From Cylindrotheca closterium (Eukaryota; Bacillariophyta; Bacillariophyceae; Bacillariales; Bacillariaceae): a DNA stretch of 64,000 nt. The notes under the pieces were generated by a model. The model ran no database searches, was not told the DNA's origin, and saw only the letters and a list, made by a program, of their open reading frames with translations. The stretch lies in contig CAKOGP040000080.1 in NCBI GenBank assembly GCA_933822405.4, positions 31,482 to 95,481 of the forward strand. The letters run 5' to 3'. Positions 10,011-19,141 of the stretch are shown here, piece after piece. The position numbers were made by a program, and so were the translations under genes. Each line of letters opens with the position of its first letter. The first letter of the stretch is position 1.

Positions 10011-11138
10011 CTAAGCTTGTCTAGTCTTCTTCTCAAAGTACACGTACGGTGCTCCAAACCATCGCAATTGAGGTTCGCCCCAGCCTTGTTGAAATCCCCA
10101 AACTGACAAGAGAATCTGGATGGTCATAAATACTAACAAGGCACTTGTACAATGCCATCCAGCATGAATGGCTCGATCAAAGATCCATGGAGCCAAAGTT
10201 GCACCCCACCGAAAGTCCGTAGTAGCATCATGACAAAACAACATTTCGGAAACCCAGAGAAACGATGCCGAAAGATAGACCCAAATGTTGCAACTGACCA
10301 ATGGGAGTAACACTTTTTCTCGAAAGGAACCCGAGTCTCCATATTTTGAAAAGTCTGAAAAAGTAAGAATTCCTTCTCCCAACAAGATCAGAATGAGGTA
10401 AGTCGTGAATATCATATGAAAAAAGAAAAAATCTTCGCGATTGAAAATGTAAGTCAATGTGGCAACCGCCGATGAAATGGTGCTGAATCCAACCAGCCAG
10501 AGACTGGTGCGATGTTTCTTGGCTCCTGGTGTTGCTCGAATGTCCAATAAGCAATCCACCACTATGAAGGTCGCAATACCGAGATACCAAAGAATGGGTA
10601 GTTCGTCACCCCCTTGAGATACCGCCGTCAACTGAGAGTGCAGCCAAAAGCTTCCCAATCCGATTGCGAAGAGTGAAAGATAAGCCAATGTGAATCGTAA
10701 CTTCCCCACATCTGGTTTCAGTAATAGTGAATGGGGTCTCAAATGTAGTCCCAAGAGTGCCAATGGACAATAGGTTGTCAAGGATGAAATCGAATTGGAT
10801 GGTTCGGCGACATGCCGTGAGTGCACAAAATCATTCTCGCAAAAGTTGATGGAGGATGAAAGGTCGCTCGTATTGACATGATAGTGGTCCTCGTCCACTC
10901 CTGCTGGCGTAGCATTCGTTCCAAACTGAATCAGCGCTTCGGTGCACACGTGGGATAGTATTCCCATGATTACCAATGTCTTGAGACAACCCCACAGTAA
11001 CAAGGATACATCCTTGCGTTGTGCCTTGGGGATTTTTCGAGTTATGATGACAAGATTAGCGACCACCAGGGATGAATCAATGATTACGCTGACCCAGAAG
11101 ATGCTATTCCGGGTTTCCTGATCCAGGTTTTGTGGCAT
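10011..11138 (-). CDS. Alkaline ceramidase family membrane hydrolase
   Basis: 375 residues from the first in-frame ATG at 11138 (the longer open frame begins with TTG). About seven membrane segments. Family motifs in order: FCENDFVHSRHVAEPSNSIS, matching the CEENY...AEFxNTxSN signature; IGLGSFWLHSQL, with the metal-binding His; DELPILW; and a C-terminal RAIHAGWHCTSALL, with the paired His of the zinc site. Members of this CREST-type family hydrolyse ceramide to sphingosine and fatty acid in the ER or Golgi membrane. An insertion of about 30 residues (residues ~65-95) precedes the CEN motif. The gene ends 163 bp from the convergent BAR/GST gene. The family call is strong; substrate chain length is unknown. 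Confidence 0.87.
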   Translation of the reverse strand: MPQNLDQETRNSIFWVSVIIDSSLVVANLVIITRKIPKAQRKDVSLLLWGCLKTLVIMGILSHVCTEALIQFGTNATPAGVDEDHYHVNTSDLSSSINFCENDFVHSRHVAEPSNSISSLTTYCPLALLGLHLRPHSLLLKPDVGKLRFTLAYLSLFAIGLGSFWLHSQLTAVSQGGDELPILWYLGIATFIVVDCLLDIRATPGAKKHRTSLWLVGFSTISSAVATLTYIFNREDFFFFHMIFTTYLILILLGEGILTFSDFSKYGDSGSFREKVLLPLVSCNIWVYLSASFLWVSEMLFCHDATTDFRWGATLAPWIFDRAIHAGWHCTSALLVFMTIQILLSVWGFQQGWGEPQLRWFGAPYVYFEKKTRQA

Positions 11139-11700
11139 AATGATTGTGTTGTGTATAAATAGGTCCTCTTTGATGCAGCTGTAAGATGAATGAAAGTGCA
11201 ATCAACAACTGATTTTACAATAGATATATTGAGATGATGATGATGATGATGCGTTCCAATTTTTGGCGGGAAGCAAACACTCGTGACTCAAACTTTTCAT
11301 CCGTGACTAAACTGTTGATCTTCATGATGCTATACATCATATAATATTGAATTCATACAAACGCGGAATCGAGAGCGACAATATATCCAGTATTAATAAT
11401 AATAAGGTTTATCTACATCTCTACCAGGCTTTCTTGTTGCTTCTCATACCAATCTATCGGGGCAATCCAAACAGGGTTGCCAAGACCATGTGGATGGTGG
11501 TGCCTTGATGGTACTATAGCTATCAGTACCATGCGTTACAATCGGTGGATTGGCCCGCAATAACATCCAATCTGGAAGTAAACGCCTGTCAGCATTACCC
11601 CAGCAGGATAATGACAGTAAAAAGTCAGTAGCGTATCTGAAGGATTGAGAGCTTCGGTGGCTTAGACAGAAGAATGAATATCATGTCTTCTCTACCAGTG
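11139..11700. other. Intergenic
   Basis: Holds the ceramidase promoter and the 3' flank of the fibrillin gene. A short GAT triplet run lies at about 11234-11251. Nothing else was recognised. Confidence 0.55.
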
Positions 11701-12915
11701 CTACTTTCCTCCTCCTCCTCCTGCTTCAGCCACTCCCGGTGTATAATTATCACTGTTGGTTTCAATGCCACCCGTGGATGCCATGACCAATCCCAGGGAT
11801 ACCAAACTCGCTAAGAAGACAGTGCTTGCCACAATCTTGCCCATTCCAAATCGCAAGGATTTGTAGGCAAATCCGCTAAGTAGACTTGTCCACAAGAGTC
11901 CATAGCTAGCCTTGGTCTTGGTAATGGTAGACTCTTTTTCCAATACCCATTTCCAACCATCGACTGCTTCGTTGTCCTGCTCATCCTTTATTCGTGAAAA
12001 GACAAACTTGGTGCCAGAGGTACCACCCACTCCAAGCCGAATTCTGTCGTCAATGTAGGGAGTATCCAATACCACACTCGAGGTAGGACCAAAGGAAAAG
12101 ACAAACTTGCCAATAGCAAATCGAGGCGAATCAAAGTAGGCTCGGACCGTTCTCGGAGACAAACCTGGCAATAGGGATGGTGGCGATTTCTTCTTTTTGC
12201 CCTTATTTGTCGTCGCTTTGGTGGATGGTTCTTCTTTCGGTATCTTGTTCAATGGCACAGCATCCCCTCGTAGAACAATCCAAATTGGCAACAGCCCCCA
12301 AAAACATTCCAAAAATATGGCATTGATAACTTGTGCCACTGCTGCTCCTTTTGCTGACGACGATGTCGACGACGATGACGACAATGGCAAGACATGTTGC
12401 ATCGTTCGCTGAATCTTTAACAATCGTTGGGATCGAGTCCACTTGCCACCGACGGGATTTTCCTTGGGTTTGGAGGTCAACGTGTAGGAAACATTGTAGT
12501 AACCGATCAATTCGTCAAAATTCTCCTCTTGGTCTTCGGATTCATTATTCTTGGGTTCCGTACTACTACTAGCAGCGGATGGTGATGAATCAGAAGACTC
12601 AGGTGGTTTCCATTCGACGAGATCGTCCACAAGCTTGACAATTTGGGACTGGCTGTTCTTGGCATTTAGTTCATTCTCCTTGGTGTCGTCTGATTTGGAG
12701 ATTTCCTCCAGTAGTTGATCCACTATCATTGTTTGGGAAGATGTTGCCGACAAGGCCTTCTGATGTGCCTGATGATGTTTATTCTTCTTGTTCCTGAAGG
12801 ATAGTGACGGTGAATTACAATTATGCAAGCCCTGCACAAAAGCATGGGCGGTGACGGGCAAACTGGATACTATGAGGCATACCGAAACGTGGAACACAAG
12901 CAGCGCCTGTTTCAT
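11701..12915 (-). CDS. Plastid-targeted PAP/fibrillin-domain protein
   Basis: 404 residues. The N-terminus is a clear signal peptide (about 1-25) ending VTAHAFVQG, with AHA-F matching the diatom A-x-A-F plastid import motif. A basic S/K/H-rich transit region follows. The PAP/fibrillin domain starts near 135 (ELIGYYNVSYTL) and continues through LRGDAVPLNK, RAYFDSPRFAIGKFVFSFG, DDRIRLGVGG and GTKFVFSR. The last ~70 residues carry two hydrophobic segments and a Gly-rich tail. Family members are lipid-binding, lipocalin-like proteins of thylakoids and plastoglobules. An acidic S/E linker separates the transit peptide from the domain. The ATG at 12915 is the natural start because it gives the leader. 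Confidence 0.83.
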   Translation of the reverse strand: MKQALLVFHVSVCLIVSSLPVTAHAFVQGLHNCNSPSLSFRNKKNKHHQAHQKALSATSSQTMIVDQLLEEISKSDDTKENELNAKNSQSQIVKLVDDLVEWKPPESSDSSPSAASSSTEPKNNESEDQEENFDELIGYYNVSYTLTSKPKENPVGGKWTRSQRLLKIQRTMQHVLPLSSSSSTSSSAKGAAVAQVINAIFLECFWGLLPIWIVLRGDAVPLNKIPKEEPSTKATTNKGKKKKSPPSLLPGLSPRTVRAYFDSPRFAIGKFVFSFGPTSSVVLDTPYIDDRIRLGVGGTSGTKFVFSRIKDEQDNEAVDGWKWVLEKESTITKTKASYGLLWTSLLSGFAYKSLRFGMGKIVASTVFLASLVSLGLVMASTGGIETNSDNYTPGVAEAGGGGGK

Positions 12916-13376
12916 CTGATTGATTGATTAATACCAATACTAATGGTGTCTGTACTGGATTTCAGATTGATGAATGTCCATAATATGATGTGTCATCATT
13001 TTATTGAACTTGAAAACTACTGAAGATTTGTGACCCCTCCGATTGATGTGGCCCAATCAAAAGACTTTGGGTTAGTCGAATGGGTCGTTCAAGCGATCGA
13101 AAAAGTCCGATGATTTTTTGAAATTCGTGGCGTGGGAACTTCCGGTGGTTGACAGTAATAACCTTTTCCGCGTTCTACTGTTGAGCGTATTGGCTGGAGC
13201 ATACAGTATACAGACCACGAAGGCAGTGCTGTCTGTATAGGTTGTACATACCTGAAGTCTTTCATTCTTCCTTATCGTCAAGCATCCAGCAAGAACAGAA
13301 GACCCACGCTAAAGGTTCCGTTCACTTCAGGAAGTACACACATCACCTGACAGTATCATACCGGTATATATTTTAT
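12916..13376. other. Divergent intergenic
   Basis: Upstream of the fibrillin gene (-) and the K+ channel gene (+). The channel frame is also open upstream to an ATG at 13242, but that extension looks non-coding. No RNA gene was seen. Confidence 0.5.
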
Positions 13377-15080
13377 ATGATGGAACAAGACCCGTATGTT
13401 ATCAATTCTGGTCGGTCCTCGTCTGCCGGCAGTCTCAGAAGGCGGCTTGGACAGCAAGTGAAGCATCAGAGCCAAAGGCAGCGTAGTGCCAAGAGCCATT
13501 TACACTTTAGCCAAGTATTTTTACCACGATTGGTAGACCGAAACTTTCCGTATCATCAATCCAGGAATCAAATTGCGGCGAAGAATGTAAATACTCAATC
13601 TGCCGTGTCCAAGCTATTGGTTAAAGATTGGTTTCATGTCTTCTTGCGACTACACTCAGTGAAGAGTGTCACCTTGCTGTTGGTGGTTTGGACCGCGGTG
13701 ATTCTCATTTTTGCTGTTGTCTATGTAAAAGTGGATGAAAAGTACCTGGAATATGATTGTGGATTGGGAGACCCTGGCACTCCCATTAGATTCGGAACTT
13801 CCTTTGCCTTTTCCTTGGAGACATGCACAACAGTTGGATGTAAGTACTGTGCATTGTTGCTGTTGCTGTTGCTGTTTTGTAGTTTTCGAGATACCAATAC
13901 CGGTAGGTGAATGAATCCATCTAACCATTCCATTCGTTGGTTTTGTTCCTTTGACAATGAAACTGTATACATAGATGGTCTTCCCGGCGGCAACAATGGA
14001 TTCTTTCAAAACAATTGTCCATCCGTCCAAATAGCAATCTATGCCCAAATGACTTGGAGCATGATGTTCAATGCGTTCTTGCTGGCCTTTTTCTTTACCA
14101 AAATGGCGAATTGCGAGAATCGATCCATTCAAGTGGTCTTTGCCGACAAGCTGTGTGTCAATGTTCGTGATTTTACCAATGACAAGGTCATTTCCGACGA
14201 AGGAGATGAGTACGCGTCAAGCCACCACGATGCCGATGAAGTCTATCGGAATTCGGGTGTCTGTGTGAACGTTCGATGCTACGACATTGATTCGGCCTAT
14301 CCAGTGGTGGAAGCCCATGTGCGCATGTACATGATTGACAAGAATCTCAAATTGCACGTGCTCCGGATCATGCACCCGGACGACGACATGGGCAGCATGT
14401 TGTATACCAGTCTGCCCACTGAAATCATCCACCATGTGGATCATCACAGTCCTCTGGCGCCTTCCAAATTCAACAAGCCACCCTTTCTGGCCAAGTCCCA
14501 TGGAATGCCCTTTCGGGCCATTGATTCGGCCACGGGCAATCGGGATGAGATCATTTGTCCCGTTTGTGGAGAAGCCTATGGAACCTATGAACGATTCCGA
14601 AAGCATGTGGCATATCAAAAAATGGTGGAGGAGCACGATGAGTACCCAGTGGAAACATCCCATCGTAGTTTGGAGGTTCCCATTCACATTCCTACCGTGA
14701 CGCTGGACGATGTCCAACAATACATGAGTCAGAACATGGCCGAAATTATTGTTGTGGTGGAAGGCATTGATCCCCAAGTTTCGGGGACCTTTCAAGCACT
14801 CCAGTCGTACAAGTACGATGATATTGCTTGGGACGGTGAATTTGTCCAATGCCTGCATATTGACCAGAATAAGTTTTCAGTGTGCATGGAAAAATTCCAT
14901 CAAGTGAAGCATCTCGGTAGTCAGTCGCAACCCTCGTCTCCAGATGCTTCCTTCATTGCTGTGCCCAAGGAACACAAGGAAGACAGTGACCAAATGGATC
15001 TTGAGAATGCAGACATGGAACGGAGCAATGGAAACGGTGATTGCAATGGGAAGGCTGATTTCCACGTAGTCTCGGCGTAG
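13377..15080 (+). CDS. Inward-rectifier-type K+ channel with zinc-finger-like insert (2 exons)
   Basis: Exons 13377-13839 and 13975-15080, 522 residues. Splicing at GGAT|gtaagt...atag|ATGGT gives TTVGYG, the K+ selectivity filter (about 151-156), which neither exon encodes alone. M1 is at ~91-118, the pore helix is FGTSFAFSLET, and M2 is at ~172-198. The cytoplasmic domain has Kir landmarks: a membrane-proximal CVNVR, SLPTEIIHHVDHHSPL, then IIVVVEGIDPQVSGTFQA and YKYDDIAWDGEF. Between SPL and IIVVVEG, where known Kir channels have ~20 residues, there are ~100. These include CPVCGEAYGTYERFRKH (C349, C352, H365, perhaps H375). Product: a tetrameric plasma- or endomembrane K+ channel. An in-frame ATG at 13242 would add 45 low-complexity residues; MMEQ at 13377 is preferred. 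Confidence 0.85.
13840..13974 (+). other. Intron inside the K+ selectivity filter, phase 1
   Basis: GTAAGT donor and ATAG acceptor, 135 bp. It contains a TTGCTG run. Removal restores TVGYG; retention reads TVGC and then terminates at 13908-13910. Confidence 0.9.
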
Positions 15081-15999
15081 TAATTGGTTGCCCGAGAGAG
15101 AGAGAGAAAGTCGGTCGTTTGCAATTAAATCTCTCGGCGTATCATAAAGTATTAGTATTAGAATAGATTAAATTTTGTCTAAGGATTAGTTAGAACCACA
15201 CAAGAGGCTCTTAGAATCAGTTGACAGCGATTTTAGGACCAAAGACTTGATGCCGTCAGCCTATATACCTATTATTCTTTCCTCCAAAGGTCTCCCAGCC
15301 ACTGGCGGTGATGTCGGATGCCGTACCTGCTACCGGTACCACTACGGTGTACCGGTACAGTATGATGTGAAATAACTTTGTGGATGACTACAGCAGTATC
15401 TCATCTGCATACCAATTTCGTTGAAATTAAATGATACATTGGTATTGTAATAGATGGAGAACTGCAAGGATAAACAAACAATCAATTTTAAAATGTTGAA
15501 GAATGGCCTACTTTGTGTCCACCAGCTTCTCTTTCATCTTGTTAGGTTGCTAGGCAAGCGTCAGCGCCTCATGTCTCGGGTGAACATAAAATGCTAGCGA
15601 AGTAATCTTTGCGAGTTTGGGTTCGAGATAAAAGTAATGATCGACCGGTAGTATAACGTCGCCGTGGGGATGCTCTTTATCCCCTACAGTACTGCAACGG
15701 TACGCCTTGGGCATATATATAAATATATATGGCCCATGATCGTATTGTGCATTTCTCCAGATATCGTTACCAGGTACAGTAATATATAATATGGTAGACA
15801 TCATGAAGTGAGCCCACAGTAAATTTGAGTATTGACTTTTAATATAGTCAGGAAGATTCCAATAGTCGACGGGCATTTCGTTTCTTCAAAGCGCCGCGTA
15901 GCCGAGTGTGACCGCATGGTGTCCAAAATCAATTGTAACTTGTGACTCATGTTTTGAAAGACCAATAACGCAGCCTTCAGCGGTTCTCGAGATCATCAT
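15081..15999. other. Intergenic
   Basis: About 0.9 kb. A GA run follows the channel stop. A dense ACCGGTAC cluster lies at about 15325-15360. One 108-codon minus ORF (15550-15876) has no recognisable content. No RNA gene could be supported. Confidence 0.5.
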
Positions 16000-16683
16000 C
16001 TAGCTGTGGCGAATCAATATGTCATCCATTGATTTCTTCTTTGTAGGAGCCATCGGTTGCGAGACAGGTCGTCCAAACCAAATTGTACCAACAACAAATT
16101 CATCAGACGACAGACCTACGGCTTTGGAAAACTCATCATCAAAGTTGACCGGACCAGTGGTCCACTTCGTTCCCATTCCATGGGCGTGAAGGGACAAACA
16201 GAAATTTTGAACGGCACAGCAGCACGCGGCGTAGTCTTCGCGTGCCAGGCCCATTGGATCCTCCATAGTGACAGGCCCATCGCCCTCTTGTTTGAGACAT
16301 GTCACAACCATCCATCCTGGCATTGCCAACCATCGCTTCAATTTGGCATCTCCAGCTGCTTGGCCCTTCTTTTCGGCGACAAGTTTCGCATTTAGCTCGC
16401 AAACGTTTCGAACGGATTCTTGGCCCAACAGATGGAATCTCCAAGGTTCGGTCCGTTTGTGATTGGGGGCCTGACAGGCTGCCTCAATTCCCTTGGTAAT
16501 TACATCTTCCCATTCTGTTGGTAACGATTCTTCAAACTCATTGATGGTTCGACGTGATGTAATGATATCTTGAACATTCTTGGCAGCCTTGCGAGCTCGA
16601 CGAGCCTGTAGGAAAAAACCATTGGCAATCTCGGCGGATGACGCAAGGAAATAACAGAAAAGAAGCACTTTTCGCAGCTGCAT
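16000..16683 (-). CDS. Plastid-targeted nitroreductase-family flavoprotein
   Basis: 227 residues from the ATG at 16683 (the open frame upstream begins with GTG). The leader LRKVLLFCYFLASSAEIANGF is a signal peptide with ANG-F in the position of the diatom plastid motif, followed by a basic QARRARKAAK transit region. The enzyme domain shows IITSRRTINEF (FMN-phosphate contact Arg), ACQAPNHKRTEPWRF, WLAMPGWMVVTC, EDYAACCCAVQNFCLSLHA and VVGTIWFGRP, all nitroreductase landmarks. Family members are FMN-dependent NAD(P)H oxidoreductases of quinones or nitro compounds. The short form resembles YdjA-type reductases. The substrate cannot be told from sequence. Confidence 0.86.
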   Translation of the reverse strand: MQLRKVLLFCYFLASSAEIANGFFLQARRARKAAKNVQDIITSRRTINEFEESLPTEWEDVITKGIEAACQAPNHKRTEPWRFHLLGQESVRNVCELNAKLVAEKKGQAAGDAKLKRWLAMPGWMVVTCLKQEGDGPVTMEDPMGLAREDYAACCCAVQNFCLSLHAHGMGTKWTTGPVNFDDEFSKAVGLSSDEFVVGTIWFGRPVSQPMAPTKKKSMDDILIRHS

Positions 16684-17726
16684 CTCAATCACAATAATTA
16701 GTCTCGGGCTGATGATAATAGGATTGATGAATAGAAACGGTTTTTTATTCGTTGGAATATACTGTAGGAGACGATCAATAATACCTTGTTGCTACGATAG
16801 AGTTCGGTACAGTGCGCGGTATTAGAGCTATAGATGCTGATAATGCATGTGCTTGCGATATATTACGCATCGCAAATGCGATGATAGATGCGAGTGCGTG
16901 AGGTACCATGACCCGGAAGACCAGTCTCATAGATCCCGTGGCGGGAATTCTGAGACTTACGGTATGATGCCACACATAGATCCCATAGCGGGAATTATGA
17001 GACTTATTATTACATTGCGGGCCTACCATATACTACTGTACCATGTAGGCACTGTCGTCGACTTCAAAGAGGCATTACTTATAGATGAAACACTGAAAGC
17101 TGTTGAAAGTCAACTCCAACAGCATATTGACAACGAATGCTTGGGTGAGTCAACAAGTTTCATTTTCATCTTTGGAGGCAGCACGAGCCGGGATCATGAG
17201 TGGACGGAATGTATCGACACAAGCTTTGCAATGTTGGGCTCGATAATTGCAGGGTAAAGTTCTAGTGAGGTAGAAGGTATTCTGCATGAGCTGATTCAAG
17301 AGGTGGGCTATTCTTGGAGAAAGCATGCAGCCTCCTCCAGCACCAATACAGCACCGGTACGAGCCAACATATGTATGTAGCAATGTATGAATAAAGAAAG
17401 CAGAGCCGAGTTCTTGTCGACAACTACTCTCGATGAAAGGTGTTGAATGTTGATTCCAACATATGGTGACGAATGTATGTCATTCAAGGGTTTTCATCTG
17501 ACTATGTGAGCTGACAACCATGCCCACCATGGCTAGAGTGGACAGAATGTTGCTTCTCGAAACAATCCCTGCACTGTTGGTTATTTTTAAGAATAGAGCT
17601 GGAGTGTCTTGGGGAAAGCACATGGTCACAACGAGGATCGCCATCTCATCAAGCACCAGCACTACAACTGCTGCATATCTGTACCAGAAAGTACTAAACA
17701 ACCAGGAGCGAAGGCTGTCCAAAAGT
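16684..17726. other. Intergenic, about 1 kb
   Basis: No confident gene. A plus ORF at 16847-17257 (136 codons) overlaps a short direct repeat and looks incidental. Parts of 17100-17340 and 17440-17665 share scattered similarity, such as AGTGGACRGAATG and a TCTTGGRGAAAGCA block, suggesting an old duplication. Confidence 0.4.
16928..17006. repeat. Direct repeat, two 32-nt copies
   Basis: Copies at 16928-16959 and 16975-17006 start CATAGATCCC and end GAGACTTA. They differ at three positions and are 47 nt apart start to start. Confidence 0.8.
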
Positions 17727-18660
17727 CTAGTCTCGATCGCACAAAAGCAGTTTCAGCCACTGACGGTGAAGTTCCATGACGTTTTTTGTTTCAGAATGAT
17801 CATCACCACGCGTTCTCCGTAGAATCTTGAGGGATTTCGTATTGGTAGCAATAGCTTCATCTAACCTGCCTATTGCAAGATGGGTTTTTGCGACATTGTG
17901 GTAAGCCGCCGCAGTTTCTGGATACCTGCCGCCACAGACATCGTCACGTAGAATCGTCAATACTTTTTGGAACAGATCCATTGCTTCCTTGAACTCACCA
18001 AGGTTCGTCAATCTGAGTGCTTGGTTTTCGTAACCGCTACAACCAATAAAGGATCAGGTTCTTCCGATCGACTATTTACTTCCAGCGCTTTCGCAAACAT
18101 TGTATTGGACTCCTCTATTTTTCCCAGCCTGAGCAAAAGATTTGCAATTCTGTCGTACTCGTGCGCAACCTCCGGATGATAGTCGCCGTAGACTTCGAGC
18201 TTCGACGCAAGTGCTTTTTTGAAGAGCTTTATGGATTCTGCAGTTTTTTCCTGCATCCCCAAAGATTTCCCTAAGGAGCTGTGCAGTAGCATTTGGCCAA
18301 TGCACCAAGGTTTTCTGGCTGTACAACTAGTCGGAGGTTAAGAGCTTTTCGATGAAAGTATTCGGATTGCTCCAAGTCTTCTTGTTGACTAAATATGTAA
18401 GCAATTTTTTAGTATATTTCTGCGGTCAAGTCATCTTCTTCTTCTACGACGGCAAGGTATATCCGGCGGGCGCTCTCTCAGTTCTCCATGGCTTCCTTGA
18501 AATAACCTCGTTCGCAAATAACATTCCCTAGGCCGAAAAGAATGCATGCCTTGGTATAATCGTCTTCACCGATTTCTTCGTTGTGAACCTGCAAAGCTTT
18601 CGCAAACATCGTTTCTGATTCTTCCAGTTTGCCTTGTCCAAAGAGCGCACAAATTGGACA
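17727..18660 (-). pseudogene. Kinesin-light-chain-like TPR pseudogene
   Basis: Reading leftwards, TPR units are recognisable in changing frames. First LFGQGKLEESETMFAKAL, then a unit ending GYFKEAMEN followed by TGA at 18480-18478, then EDLEQSEYFHRKAL after TAA at 18411-18409, then TAG at 18273-18271. A frame change leads to EKTAESIKLFKKAL and LGKIEESNTMFAKALEV. A second frame change near 18030 leads to LTNLGEFKEAMDLFQKVL, AIGRLDEAIATNTKSLKI and a stop at 17727. The spacing of about 42 residues per unit is that of kinesin-light-chain or NPHP3-type TPRs. With three in-frame stops and two frameshifts this is not translatable as one protein. No start codon or upstream domain remains. Introns cannot explain stops inside repeat units. 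Confidence 0.8.
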
Positions 18661-19141
18661 TCATCAGATGAAGGGTCCCATTGCTCATCTCCTCTCTCTG
18701 CGGCAATTTTTGTTTTTGCATTTTATTTGTTACTAAAATACATTTATTAATAGGTGTTGTTGTCTTTTTTTCATAACAAACTCTTTTTTTTCGTCCTTTT
18801 GGTATTTTATTCTCAAGCTTTCACCTTTCTCTATCGAAAACGCATGTCCCAATGTTTTTTTGACATTTCTTACTTATTGCTTCGAGGGAGCCTGCCTTTC
18901 CCGGCTACCACACCTCGCTTTCATTGTTTGAAAAATATTGAAAATAAAAGACCGCGTATATCCGCACTGTCGTAAAACCTGCTCGTATACTATATACTCC
19001 CAAAGATTTCTATACAGCACACATATACGGTATACCGCAGTACGCACACATCCTTATTGTGCCTCTACAGTCCCATATATATTATAGCAAACACAGCCAC
19101 AGTACCTCCTCCACCAAACCAATCGAGACTATTCGGTCATC
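18661..19141. other. Intergenic
   Basis: T-rich sequence and the promoter of the following gene. TATA-like stretches are at about 19074-19086. No gene was seen. Confidence 0.5.

Noticed and set aside
15550..15876. 108-codon minus ORF
   Set aside because: No recognisable domain, overlaps an ACCGGTAC-rich stretch and has no support from neighbours; could be real but cannot be shown.
15893..15990. tRNA-Ser/Leu-like GTAGCCGAGTG string
   Set aside because: No matching acceptor stem, anticodon arm or T-loop could be folded around it.
16847..17257. 136-codon plus ORF
   Set aside because: Spans the 32-nt direct repeat, with no domain and unconvincing composition.
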